A stretch of 64,000 nucleotides of DNA, from the NCBI RefSeq assembly GCF_008727925.1, contig NZ_VTWT01000003.1:310001-374000 (forward strand), given 5' to 3'. Below, piece by piece: positions 50,683 to 58,460 of this stretch. The position numbers and the translations under genes are program-made. The DNA is from Adhaeribacter soli. Its GTDB lineage: Bacteria; Bacteroidota; Bacteroidia; Cytophagales; Hymenobacteraceae. Position 1 is the first letter of the stretch. Each line of letters opens with the position of its first letter. The notes under the pieces were generated by a model. The model saw only the letters and a list, made by a program, of their open reading frames with translations, ran no database searches and had not been told where the DNA came from.

Positions 50683-51537
50683 ATGCTGAAAAAAGTAAAT
50701 ACAGTACTTCTGGGTTTAGCAGTTCTGCTAACGGTAGGTTGCGGGAAAGATGATCCGGAGCCAGATCAATCCGGTAATCTGCCTGTAGCAGCAGCCCGGA
50801 ATTGCCAGTTGATCAGCGCCAGTTCGCATGTGTATGGCTATGCGTATGAATACGAGTACAATGCGGCCGGGCAAATTACGAAAGCTATCCTTACCTCGCC
50901 ACTCACTTACCTGAGCAATTATGATGTGGTGGAATACAACAGCATAGGGCTTTTGAGTAAGGTAACCAAATATAAGCCTGATAATGTTTTCCTGGAATAC
51001 CGGGTCTATGAATATACGGCAGACTCTTTAATTAAAAAGGATACCAAATATACCCGAACCGACCCTGCCGATTCAACTTATATTGGCCCCTTTTCTTTTA
51101 ATGAGTATAGTTACGATGCCTCAAAACGACTTACTAAAATAACTTACTATTCTTCCGATCAGCCGGCCACGCCCAGGGGCATTACTTCCTACACCTATCG
51201 GCCCGATGGCAGCATTCTGGAAGAGCTAACTGGTAATACATTAAATAGTTTAGGTACCGCTACCGAGTATTGGTTTACCAATAGCAAAGCACCGGTGCAA
51301 AAGGTGGCCTATTTCAACCTTCGGGAAACCCTGAAAGCACCAAGCGCCGGCATTATCTTCAACAAAGTACCCGCCACCATCAGGCAAACCAATTACGATA
51401 ATAATGGCAATGTATCGAGCCAGTACACCTTTAACTATACCTATACCCATAATGCAGATGGTTATCCGGTAATTCAGGCTATGGGCAATCCTGGTCAGCA
51501 ACCCCTGATAAATACATGGGCCTACAACTGCCAATAA
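50683..51537 (+). CDS. YD-repeat-like lipoprotein, array member 5
   Basis: 284 residues, starting 12 nt after the previous stop. Signal 'MLKKVNTVLLGLAVLLTVGC' then 'GKDDPEPDQ', an almost ideal K-D-D export signal. Repeats: 'YEYNAAGQITKAIL', 'VEYNSIGLLSKVTKY', 'YEYTADSLIKKDTKY', 'YSYDASKRLTKITYY', 'TYRPDGSILEELTG'; then 'KAPVQKVAYFNLRETLKAPSAGIIFNKVP' as in member 4. Ends 'TWAYNCQ'. The spacer TACGCTATGTAA to the next gene nearly repeats the other short spacers. Confidence 0.88.
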   Translation: MLKKVNTVLLGLAVLLTVGCGKDDPEPDQSGNLPVAAARNCQLISASSHVYGYAYEYEYNAAGQITKAILTSPLTYLSNYDVVEYNSIGLLSKVTKYKPDNVFLEYRVYEYTADSLIKKDTKYTRTDPADSTYIGPFSFNEYSYDASKRLTKITYYSSDQPATPRGITSYTYRPDGSILEELTGNTLNSLGTATEYWFTNSKAPVQKVAYFNLRETLKAPSAGIIFNKVPATIRQTNYDNNGNVSSQYTFNYTYTHNADGYPVIQAMGNPGQQPLINTWAYNCQ

Positions 51538-51549
51538 TACGCTATGTAA

Positions 51550-52377
51550 ATGCTGAAAAAAGTAAATGCTTTGGTTTTAGGGTTGGCCGTGTTGTTGGCA
51601 GTTGGTTGTGGGAAAGATGATCCAGAGCCTCAACCAGATTCACAAACCCCGACTCCAAAAAGCTGCAGGTTGGTAAAATATGTTTTTCCTGGGTATGGAA
51701 GTAACGATGGTATTGTAGAGAAGTATGTATATGATAATTCAGGGAAAGTAATTCAGAAAAACATAGCACGATCAGATTCCAGTAAATATATAGAAGATAT
51801 AGTTTATAGTGCGAATGGGAACGTAAAGGAAATTATTCTGTCATCAGGAAATAGAAGTGTGAAGAGTTCTTACCATTATAATGGCGCTAATTTAATCGAT
51901 AAGATACTTTTTTATGATCAGGATGCAGGAGGAAACTATTACTTACAAAGCATTTATCAACTTCAGTATGATATAATAGGTAGGTTAATAAAACATTCAA
52001 ATTTTGGTCCGCAGGATACCGTAAGCGGTGGTTACATAGATTACTTTTATCCGGCAGCTAACCAAATGAAAATAATGGTTTATAATAAAAACCAAGCGGG
52101 AAATTTAGGATTGCATTATATAACTTTTTGGGAATACGATAGCCATAAGAATCCTGTAATCATAGATGGGAATTTTATAGGAAGTGGGCTCTATAAGTCA
52201 AATTTTATCCCTCAGAATATAATAAAATCAACAACCACTGAGGTTGCAAGTGGATATACAGGAGAACCGTTTTTTTATAATACTATTTATAATCCTGCAG
52301 GCTATCCTATTGAGCGAACAACTGTAGTTGGAAACCAAATTTTATCAAAAGAAAACTGGTACTACAACTGCCAGTAA
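51550..52377 (+). CDS. YD-repeat-like lipoprotein, array member 6
   Basis: 275 residues, 12 nt after member 5. Signal 'MLKKVNALVLGLAVLLAVGC' then 'GKDDPEPQPD'. Repeats: 'EKYVYDNSGKVIQKNI', 'IVYSANGNVKEIILS', 'YHYNGANLIDKILFY', 'QLQYDIIGRLIKHSN'; the end is 'NWYYNCQ'. The coding sequence is visibly AT-richer than the rest of the window. It forms a pair with member 7, with the signal-peptide coding region almost identical in DNA. Confidence 0.88.
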   Translation: MLKKVNALVLGLAVLLAVGCGKDDPEPQPDSQTPTPKSCRLVKYVFPGYGSNDGIVEKYVYDNSGKVIQKNIARSDSSKYIEDIVYSANGNVKEIILSSGNRSVKSSYHYNGANLIDKILFYDQDAGGNYYLQSIYQLQYDIIGRLIKHSNFGPQDTVSGGYIDYFYPAANQMKIMVYNKNQAGNLGLHYITFWEYDSHKNPVIIDGNFIGSGLYKSNFIPQNIIKSTTTEVASGYTGEPFFYNTIYNPAGYPIERTTVVGNQILSKENWYYNCQ

Positions 52378-52389
52378 AAGGCTATGTAA

Positions 52390-53262
52390 ATGCTGAAAAA
52401 AGTAAATGCTTTGATTTTAGGGTTGGCCGTGCTGCTGGCAGTAGGTTGCGGGAAAGATGATCCGAAGCCCCAGTCAAACCCGCAGACACCCGCCCAACGG
52501 ACCTGCAAGCTAACCAAGTATGTTCTCTCTTATCCGGTAGTTGGGAGTTATTACGAGGAGCATTATGTGTATGATAATGCTGGAAAGGTGATTTGGATTA
52601 ATTATGTTAATTTTAGCAGTGGAAGTACAGTTCCAGCTAAAGATAGCACAAGGAACGAGATAATTTATCACCCTGACGGGAGAGTTAAAGAAACAGTACA
52701 AACTTCCTATTCTGGAACTTATACTAAGCGAAATTTTTATTATTATAATAATGCAGACCTGCTAAAAGAAGTCAGCGACTATGATCGGAATCAAGGCACG
52801 CCTTCTTTCTGGAATTTTTCTTATAAGTATGAGTATAATGCTGCAGAACAGTTAATTAAAAGTACTTCTTTTACCTTTCTTGACACGGCCTTTAAGTCTG
52901 AAATGCATTTTTCTTACCCAACTGCTAACCAGGTAAAAAGCATGCATTATAGTACGGATTCCTCAGGAGTAACGCATTTAGATGCTACTGTAATATTCCA
53001 GTCCGATGGCAGCAAGAGTCCTTATATCATTGCGGGTAATTTTATGCAGGGTGGTTATCTTCAGTTAAATAATTTTTTACCGGGCGCTACTCCTTTTGGA
53101 AAGAATGTAATATCTTCCTCTTATACAAACTATACCAATGGCCAAAGCGGCACCCAATTTTACCAGAATACCTATAATGCCCACGGGTATCCGATTGAGC
53201 GAACCACCTCGGAAAATGGCCGCATCTTTATAAAAGAGAAATGGTATTACTACTGCCAGTAA
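52390..53262 (+). CDS. YD-repeat-like lipoprotein, array member 7
   Basis: 290 residues, 12 nt after member 6. Signal 'MLKKVNALILGLAVLLAVGC' then 'GKDDPKPQ'. Repeats: 'EHYVYDNAGKVIWINY', 'IIYHPDGRVKETVQT', 'FYYYNNADLLKEVSDY', 'YKYEYNAAEQLIKSTS'; the end is 'KWYYYCQ' (Asn of the NCQ motif changed to Tyr). It is the last of the array and is followed by the strong hairpin at 53321-53366. Confidence 0.88.
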   Translation: MLKKVNALILGLAVLLAVGCGKDDPKPQSNPQTPAQRTCKLTKYVLSYPVVGSYYEEHYVYDNAGKVIWINYVNFSSGSTVPAKDSTRNEIIYHPDGRVKETVQTSYSGTYTKRNFYYYNNADLLKEVSDYDRNQGTPSFWNFSYKYEYNAAEQLIKSTSFTFLDTAFKSEMHFSYPTANQVKSMHYSTDSSGVTHLDATVIFQSDGSKSPYIIAGNFMQGGYLQLNNFLPGATPFGKNVISSSYTNYTNGQSGTQFYQNTYNAHGYPIERTTSENGRIFIKEKWYYYCQ

Positions 53263-53320
53263 AATGCTGCCAAACTAAAAGTAAAACCCCATTTATTAAA
53301 GCCATCTCCTTAACACCGTA

Positions 53321-53366
53321 AATAAATATCCCGGCAAGTTTTCTTAAATTTGCCGGGATATTTATT
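53321..53366. terminator. 17-bp hairpin at the end of the lipoprotein array, overlapping a -7 box
   Basis: AATAAATATCCCGGCAA (53321-53337) pairs perfectly with 53350-53366 around a 12-nt loop. The loop and right arm contain TAAATTTG (53345-53352), an exact -7 box, so the hairpin may end the array transcript while the box starts the next one. Confidence 0.7.
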
Positions 53367-53376
53367 CGTTATCTTT

Positions 53377-53970
53377 TTGAAAACACTTTTTACCCTTCTT
53401 TTAGTAACGCTTTTTTCCTGCCATCTGGCTTTTGCTCAACACGAGCAACCGGTCTCCACAGCCTTTAAACCGGTCCGTACCGCTGGAATTAAGGTTGGCA
53501 TAAACTTCGCTTCCGTTTCTAACCTGGCCGAGTCCGATGTTTACATGGGGGTGCATGCCGGATTTTTTGGGAACGTTCAAACCTCCGAAGGTGTTGGCTT
53601 TGGCGGCGAACTCAACTACTCCCACCAGGGCGTAACGGCCAGCAACCTGGATGTAGGGTTAAACTATTTAAGCATTCCGATGCTGGTAAACCTTTATAGC
53701 GGACCGGTAACTTTTCAGGGTGGTATTTACGGCGCATATTTGTTTAGTGCCAATCTTAAAAATGGTCAGGCCAAAGGAGATATAAGCGGTTACTTGCGAG
53801 ATACAGATTATGGCTTATTGGTAGGGATAAACCTCAACCCCTTAGGCGCAACTTTTGTATATGCCCGGTTCAACCTGGGGCTGAAGAACATAAACAAACA
53901 GCTAATCACGCCTGCCCATGTGGAGCTATATAACCGGAATATCCAGTTAGGACTGGGGTACCGTTTTTAA
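53377..53970 (+). CDS. Outer-membrane beta-barrel protein (PorT-like)
   Basis: A TTG at 53377 gives a clean signal peptide ('MKTLFTLLLVTLFSCHLAFAQ'); a TTG at 53350 lies on the -7 box and in the hairpin and is less likely. About 197 residues. The mature part has eight amphipathic strands: 'GIKVGINFASVSNL', 'VYMGVHAGFFGNV', 'VGFGGELNYSHQGV', 'LNYLSIPMLVNLY', 'TFQGGIYGAYLFSA', 'DYGLLVGINLN', 'TFVYARFNLGLKNI' and 'RNIQLGLGYRF' with a C-terminal Phe, the usual pattern of PF13568-type small barrels. Confidence 0.85.
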   Translation: MKTLFTLLLVTLFSCHLAFAQHEQPVSTAFKPVRTAGIKVGINFASVSNLAESDVYMGVHAGFFGNVQTSEGVGFGGELNYSHQGVTASNLDVGLNYLSIPMLVNLYSGPVTFQGGIYGAYLFSANLKNGQAKGDISGYLRDTDYGLLVGINLNPLGATFVYARFNLGLKNINKQLITPAHVELYNRNIQLGLGYRF

Positions 53971-54016
53971 ATGACCAGCCCTGAAAATTGCTACCCTTTC
54001 CGCCCCAAAAACTCCA

Positions 54017-54048
54017 TTTGCCCAACCCGGCTTAAACTTCTATTTTTG
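54017..54048 (+). promoter_or_regulatory. Predicted promoter of the enoyl-CoA hydratase gene
   Basis: TTTG (54017-54020), 20-bp spacer and TATTTTTG (54041-54048), matching both Bacteroidota elements. The leader would be about 20 nt. Confidence 0.65.
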
Positions 54049-54074
54049 AAGCCGAACGCATAACCCCGAAAACC

Positions 54075-54854
54075 ATGTACGAATGCCTTTTATATACCGT
54101 CGAGAACGGCATTGCCACCATTACGCTTAACCGCCCCGACGTATTCAATGCTTTTAACGACAAGCAAAGCTACGAGCTGCAGGATGCCCTGAAACAGGTT
54201 ACCCGCGATGCCAACGTGCGCGTGGTGATTTTAACCGGCGCCGGCAAAGCCTTCTGCTCCGGCCAGGACCTCAAAGCCATTGCCTCCGCCGATAAACGCG
54301 ACTTGTCAGAATCTTTGGAAAAACGCTATAACCCGATCATCCGGGCCATGCGCAATTTGCCAAAACCAATCATTTGCAAACTGAACGGCGTAGCCGCCGG
54401 CGCGGGTTGCTCTTTAGCCCTGGCTTCCGACTTAATTGTAGCGAGCACCGAAGCCAGCTTAATTGAAGTATTCGTAAACGTAGGTTTAGTATTAGATTCC
54501 GGTTCTTCGTATTTCCTGCCGCGCATTGTAGGTTCCATGAAAGCGTTTGAACTAAGCACCCTGGGTTCTAAAGTAAAAGCCGAAGAAGCGCTTGCCTTAG
54601 GCATGGTAAACAAAGTGGTTGCCCCGGAAGAATTAGACAACGCCGTTAACGAACTGGCCCAGCGTTACGCCGTTGCACCAACCAAAGCCATTGGTTTAAT
54701 GAAAAAAATGCTGAACAAAAGCTTCCATTCTTCTCTAGACGAAATGCTGGATTACGAAGCGCACTGCCAGAAAATTGCCGGCAACTCCGCCGATTACAAA
54801 GAAGGCGTAACCGCTTTCAACGAAAAGCGCAAGCCGGCTTTCAAAGGCGAATAA
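54075..54854 (+). CDS. Enoyl-CoA hydratase/isomerase (PaaG-like)
   Basis: 259 residues of the crotonase fold. The oxyanion-hole segments are 'GKAFCSGQDLKAIA' (about 58-71) and 'KLNGVAAGAGCSLALASDL' (about 102-120). 'VNVGLVLDSGSSYFLPRIVG' has the Asp typical of PaaG, the isomerase of phenylacetate catabolism, instead of the Glu pair of enoyl-CoA hydratases. The end 'EGVTAFNEKRKPAFKG' is the family C terminus. No other paa genes are present, so a generic acyl-CoA isomerase is also possible. Confidence 0.88.
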   Translation: MYECLLYTVENGIATITLNRPDVFNAFNDKQSYELQDALKQVTRDANVRVVILTGAGKAFCSGQDLKAIASADKRDLSESLEKRYNPIIRAMRNLPKPIICKLNGVAAGAGCSLALASDLIVASTEASLIEVFVNVGLVLDSGSSYFLPRIVGSMKAFELSTLGSKVKAEEALALGMVNKVVAPEELDNAVNELAQRYAVAPTKAIGLMKKMLNKSFHSSLDEMLDYEAHCQKIAGNSADYKEGVTAFNEKRKPAFKGE

Positions 54855-55092
54855 TTTTAATTGTTTAATGGCTAAATTGTTGCATTGTTGAGAAAGCCTT
54901 CCATCCTGAACACAAGTAAGCGCAGATGCGCAAAGCTTGCGAGCGTAGCGCTGAAGTAGCTTGTTGGCTTTAAGCAGAAACTTCACTACAAATCGCGGAG
55001 AAGATATTCGTTATCGATCAATAGGCTATCATTCAATTTCTATACATAGGAATTAACAATTTAGCCATTAAACAATTAAATAATTAAACAAT

Positions 55093-55791
55093 TTAAAAAG
55101 CATACCCAACTGCCAGGTTCAAATGCAGAGCCGGTGCGCCGGCCAGGGTAGAGTTTTTATCGGTAACTTTTACCGGGCCAATTACCCGGTCTTCGGTGCG
55201 GCCTTTGCTGAGCTGGGCGGTGGCCAGTTTCGCGCGTGCCCCCACGCCGCCGAAAAGATCGAGGGAAAGGTGTTTGGCCAAAATAAACTGGTAACCTAAC
55301 TGGTAGTGAAAGGCCAGCACGTGCTGGTACATGCGGCCAATGGTTTCGTTCTCGTAAGTGCGCAGCAGGTCCGGATCGAAGGCAATAAAACGGTAGGTAA
55401 TAGCCGGACCGTGGTAAAAACCGTTGGGTGCCCCTTTGGTTAGCGAGGTATAGTTGCGCTGGCTCATGCGCAGCACAATGCCGGCCGTTTCAGAAATAGC
55501 ATATTCCTCTTCGTCTAAAAAATTGCCGTAAAAGCCACCCAGCGTGTTCCGGTCTTTTTCCGTTGCCCGCACAAAACTCCGGTGAATAAAGCCCAGGCCT
55601 ATTTCATTACTCTGGTCGCTTTCCTTTACGTTCTCATAAGAAATATAATATTCCCCGAATTGCAGCGGTCGCACTTTCCAGATGCCCGAATACGTGCGCT
55701 CCGGGGCTTCTGCCTGCGCATACGCGTTCCCGGAAAGGAACCCAAGCAGCAAGGAAGATAAAATAACGAGCAGGAAGTTGTTTTTTTTCAT
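55093..55791 (-). CDS. Exported protein of unknown function, barrel-like
   Basis: 232 residues with a signal peptide ('LLLGFLSGNAYAQ'). The mature part alternates aromatic strands ('EYYISYENVK', 'LGFIHRSFV', 'GIVLRMSQRNY', 'GFYHGPAITYRFIAF', 'VLAFHYQLGYQFIL', 'LSLDLFGGVGARAK') and ends 'LHLNLAVGYAF' with a C-terminal Phe, so it is probably an outer-membrane protein. No named family was recognised. The AT-rich 'AATTTAAACAATTAAATAATT' type repeats follow its 3' end. Confidence 0.75.
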   Translation of the reverse strand: MKKNNFLLVILSSLLLGFLSGNAYAQAEAPERTYSGIWKVRPLQFGEYYISYENVKESDQSNEIGLGFIHRSFVRATEKDRNTLGGFYGNFLDEEEYAISETAGIVLRMSQRNYTSLTKGAPNGFYHGPAITYRFIAFDPDLLRTYENETIGRMYQHVLAFHYQLGYQFILAKHLSLDLFGGVGARAKLATAQLSKGRTEDRVIGPVKVTDKNSTLAGAPALHLNLAVGYAF

Positions 55792-55883
55792 AGCCGGGAA
55801 GTTTTCAGGTTAGTACTTGCGGGAAAAAAGCTCTCGCCGCTTATTTTACGACCTTCGCGAAGAATAGGTACTAGCAGAAAACA

Positions 55884-55917
55884 AAAAATCCGCTCTTCGG
55901 TTGAAGAACGGATCTTT
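55884..55917 (-). terminator. Terminator after the lipoprotein gene at 55939
   Basis: AAATCCG.TCTTC pairs with GAAGA.CGGAT; on the minus strand it runs into TTTTTTG. It is 22 nt past the stop. Confidence 0.75.
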
Positions 55918-55938
55918 AGAATTTGAAACGGTAAGCTG

Positions 55939-56796
55939 CTACCGCAGGGTAATGGTTCGCGTTTTACCGTTTACCGTTACCGAAGCGGTTTTATCGCAGG
56001 CGCCGGTACCGGTTGGGTCGTAATTCAGGAGCATGCTTTTTTGTTTGCTGTTGGTAATGGTAACCGTGCCGGAAATAAAATTGCGGAAGCAGCCCGGCCG
56101 GAAAACCTTGCGGAGCGGCTGCCCGGTGGTAGTGGTAAACTGTACGCCCCGGCGGTTGGTTCCCGAGGAGGTTCCGCTTACCAGGTATTCATCGTCCAGA
56201 ATAGTTGCGGTGCCCTGGCCGGCTACCCGTTCTACCTCGCGCAGGGCATTCCAGTTGCGGGTGGTGCCGTCGGTAAACGCAATGGCGGCATTCTGCACTT
56301 CTACCCGGTATTTATAATTAACGCTTGTTTCAGTTTCGTTGCTCAGGTTGGTTACCAGGCGGGTGCCGCTGTGCTGGTTGTTGTTTACAAAGTAGTTGTT
56401 CAGGGTAATGGTTACGGTAGAACCGGCTGTGCGCCACGGTCCGTTAAAAACGGCAATTATCTTGCCGCGCCGGTACGCGCCATCTTTGCAGAGGCAGTTC
56501 ACGCTGCCGAAATCGATGGTAAGCGTTTTGGTGGCAGCATCCCAGGTACGGGTAACGCAGGGAGCAAAAACGCCGGCTGCCACCTGCTGGCCCGGCGCAC
56601 CGAACCGCTCCGCCGCATCGGCTTCCACCATATTGTGCAGGGTTTCCATTTCGGTTTCTATCCGGGCATTATCTTCGGCAGATGCCAGGCTTTCTTCCGG
56701 GGCGGCATCTTCTTTATCGGTATTCCGGCAGCCGGAAAATACCAGTGTGCCGGCTAAGGCCAGCATGCCCAATTTGTGCAGTAAAAGCTTTTCCAT
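55939..56796 (-). CDS. Lipoprotein of unknown function
   Basis: 285 residues; lipobox 'GTLVFSGC' (Cys23) then 'RNTDKEDAAPEE'. The mature part is beta-rich with two Cys pairs ('FAPCVTRTW', 'GSVNCLCKDG', 'FRPGCFRNF', 'GTGACDKTA') and a conserved-looking end 'KTASVTVNGKTRTITL'. This resembles a Bacteroidota-only lipoprotein family of unknown role, in which the 'tltIDFGs.nC.C.DG..R.G.i' line is characteristic. It is the first gene of its strand here and followed by its own terminator. Confidence 0.78.
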   Translation of the reverse strand: MEKLLLHKLGMLALAGTLVFSGCRNTDKEDAAPEESLASAEDNARIETEMETLHNMVEADAAERFGAPGQQVAAGVFAPCVTRTWDAATKTLTIDFGSVNCLCKDGAYRRGKIIAVFNGPWRTAGSTVTITLNNYFVNNNQHSGTRLVTNLSNETETSVNYKYRVEVQNAAIAFTDGTTRNWNALREVERVAGQGTATILDDEYLVSGTSSGTNRRGVQFTTTTGQPLRKVFRPGCFRNFISGTVTITNSKQKSMLLNYDPTGTGACDKTASVTVNGKTRTITLR

Positions 56797-57315
56797 AAAA
56801 GTGAATTTTTAGAGATGATGAAATGAAGTTTGCCGGTTAGATAAATGTAACTAACAGAAGTTTAAACCGGAAATATATTTTTTTTGCTAAACTATCATAA
56901 ATACCCAAGGCAGCTTTTGAAATTGTTCCAGGCAAGCATTCTCTTCGTAGCGCAGGTTTAAAGCCAATGCCGTAAACTTAAGGTAAAAGGGCTCTTCCAG
57001 ACATCTGTGTCTGGAAGTAAACTGCCGGGGACATCCGTGTCCCCGTAGGCATTAACGCGGACACGGATGTCCGTACCAGAATAAGTTTCAGACACAGATG
57101 TCTGAAACAGCGATTATTATCAATTCATAATCCTTAAGTTGACAGCATTGGGTTTAAAGCCTACGCTACGAAGAGAATTTTGATTTATAATCCAACTTCC
57201 ACTTCGGAAAGCAATCAGGAGCATAGTATAAAACAAGCTGATTTTAACTTTGTTCTTAACCCGGCGTATAAAAGGCCCTGGTAAAATATTTTTTTTGTAC
57301 TAAACCCTGAAAACT
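56797..57315. other. Gene-free divergent region with the 177-bp hairpin element
   Basis: It contains the hairpin element (56975-57151), flanked by two 'GTAGCG..GTTTAAA' fragments (near 56947 and 57148-57172) like the palindromes at 9745 and 17075. A long T run lies just before the DUF4142 gene. No gene was seen. Confidence 0.7.
56975..57151. repeat. 177-bp element of four hairpins, copy 1
   Basis: Four successive dyads have the core GACA-N4-TGTC: CTTCCAGACATCTGTGTC (56994), GGGGACATCCGTGTCCCC (57028), CGGACACGGATGTCCG (57058) and TTTCAGACACAGATGTCTG (57087). The first and fourth, and the second and third, are each other's inverse in the core. The flanks AACTTAAGG and GACAGCATTGG are shared with copy 2 (60532-60709). 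Confidence 0.9.
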
Positions 57316-57972
57316 ATGAAAAAGATCGTGTATTGCAGTCTGATGGCTTTTGCTGTCTGCTTTGGTTCGTCCTGCGAAAATAAAGGGGGCGGTGATAATT
57401 ACAGCACTTCCACCGAAAAAGTCGGCAGCGGCGAAGAACTGAATACTGAGCCGGCCGACAATGCCAACGTGCAAACCGAAGCGCCTCTCGACAGTACCCA
57501 GATCACAACCGGCAACCCGCCTATCCCGACGTATACCTCCGATGCCGATTTTGTGGCCACCGCAGCCAGCGGCGGCATGATGGAAGTGGAACTCGGGAAG
57601 GTGGCCGCGCAGAAAGGCGCTTCTGCCGAGGTGAAAAAATTCGGGCAGCACATGGTAGACGATCATTCCAAGGCGAATACCGAATTAAAGCAACTGGCCG
57701 CTAAAAAGAAATGGAACGTGCCCGCCAAAATGAACGCCGAGAACCAGGCTACTTACGACCGGCTCTCTAAAATGAGCGGCAAAGATTTCGACCGCGATTA
57801 CATGGCTGAAATGGTGAAAGACCACACCGTGGATGTCGGCTTATTTGAACAGGCCACCCAGAAAGCGAAAGATGCCGACCTGAAGGCCTTCGCCAGCAAA
57901 ACCACGCCTACCTTTCGCATGCATCTGGATATGGCCCGGGAAATAAACGCAAAAACCTATAACCAAAAGTAA
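57316..57972 (+). CDS. DUF4142 lipoprotein (paralogue 3)
   Basis: 218 residues; lipobox 'GSSC' (Cys20), an acidic/Thr-rich linker to about 70, then the DUF4142 helices: 'DADFVATAASGGMMEVELGKVA', 'KKFGQHMVDDHSKANTELKQLA', 'FDRDYMAEMVKDHTVDVGLFEQA' and 'TTPTFRMHLDMAREI'. It is more distant from the pair at 27.8-29.7 kb but keeps 'ASGGMMEVELG', nearly identical to paralogue 2. Function unknown. A terminator follows at 58005. Confidence 0.9.
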   Translation: MKKIVYCSLMAFAVCFGSSCENKGGGDNYSTSTEKVGSGEELNTEPADNANVQTEAPLDSTQITTGNPPIPTYTSDADFVATAASGGMMEVELGKVAAQKGASAEVKKFGQHMVDDHSKANTELKQLAAKKKWNVPAKMNAENQATYDRLSKMSGKDFDRDYMAEMVKDHTVDVGLFEQATQKAKDADLKAFASKTTPTFRMHLDMAREINAKTYNQK

Positions 57973-58004
57973 ATTTTTTAAGTATACATAACGTGTTTAA
58001 AGTG

Positions 58005-58038
58005 AAAAGCTGCAACCCGATGGGCTGCAGTTTTTTTT
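58005..58038 (+). terminator. Rho-independent terminator
   Basis: CTGCA.CCC pairs with GGG.TGCAG around GAT, followed by eight T. Confidence 0.85.
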
Positions 58039-58280
58039 ATGCCCTATCCGGTTAGGAGCCGTTTCTTTCTCAATTTAGGTGGTTCAAGTTTGAGCGAAGC
58101 GGTAACTTAAACCTATCAATGATCTGAAGTTTTCAACTTCAGTGAGGCGAAAGCCTGAAAATACGGCTTCTGAAGCTGATTTTGAGCAGAAAATCATCTC
58201 GTAAATTTCAGAATAGCAGCATGAAACGACCCGACATGCGGCCTTTAAACTTCATTTCCTGAACCGCTTCAAGATGCCAT

Positions 58281-58314
58281 AAAAAAGCCGGTCTTGTTCT
58301 AGGCCGGCTTTTTT
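58281..58314. terminator. Bidirectional terminator
   Basis: AAAAAAGCCGG pairs with CCGGCTTTTTT over a 12-nt loop. It lies between the convergent DUF4142 and alcohol dehydrogenase genes. Confidence 0.85.
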
Positions 58315-58351
58315 AGCTGAAATCATAGCGTTTTTAAACTTCTATTTCTGT

Positions 58352-58435
58352 TACACAGTCAACTTAATCTTTAGAAAGTGGGATTACAAATCCCACGGCT
58401 CAGTTAAGACGGGATTGCAAATCCCGTCAAGCAAA
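58352..58435. repeat. Dispersed GGGATT-hairpin repeat, copy 2 (inverted)
   Basis: Reverse complement of 31991-32075 with few differences. It has two hairpins, GTGGGATTACAAATCCCAC and GACGGGATTGCAAATCCCGT, which are better paired than in copy 1. Confidence 0.85.
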
Positions 58436-58460
58436 CTCTAATAATTAACCTGACAGTGTA

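Larger units (their letters stand above)
57973..58460. other. Gene-free convergent region
   Basis: It holds two terminators (58005-58038 and 58281-58314), a dispersed-motif copy directly after the second (58309-58335) and the GGGATT repeat copy 2. A 'GAGCGAAGCGGTAACTTAAACC' like stretch near 58090 has no known meaning. No gene was seen. Confidence 0.65.

Noticed and set aside
47113-53262. Rhs/YD polymorphic toxin system
   Set aside because: The proteins are short lipoproteins with a conserved C terminus; there is no Rhs core motif, variable toxin tip or immunity gene.
56041-56757. Plus-strand frame of 238 codons opposite the lipoprotein gene
   Set aside because: Low-complexity Gly/Ala-rich product with no signal; the minus-strand frame has a clean lipobox and terminator.
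56975-57151. CRISPR array
   Set aside because: The repeated units are hairpins of unequal spacing without equal-length unique spacers, and there are no cas genes.
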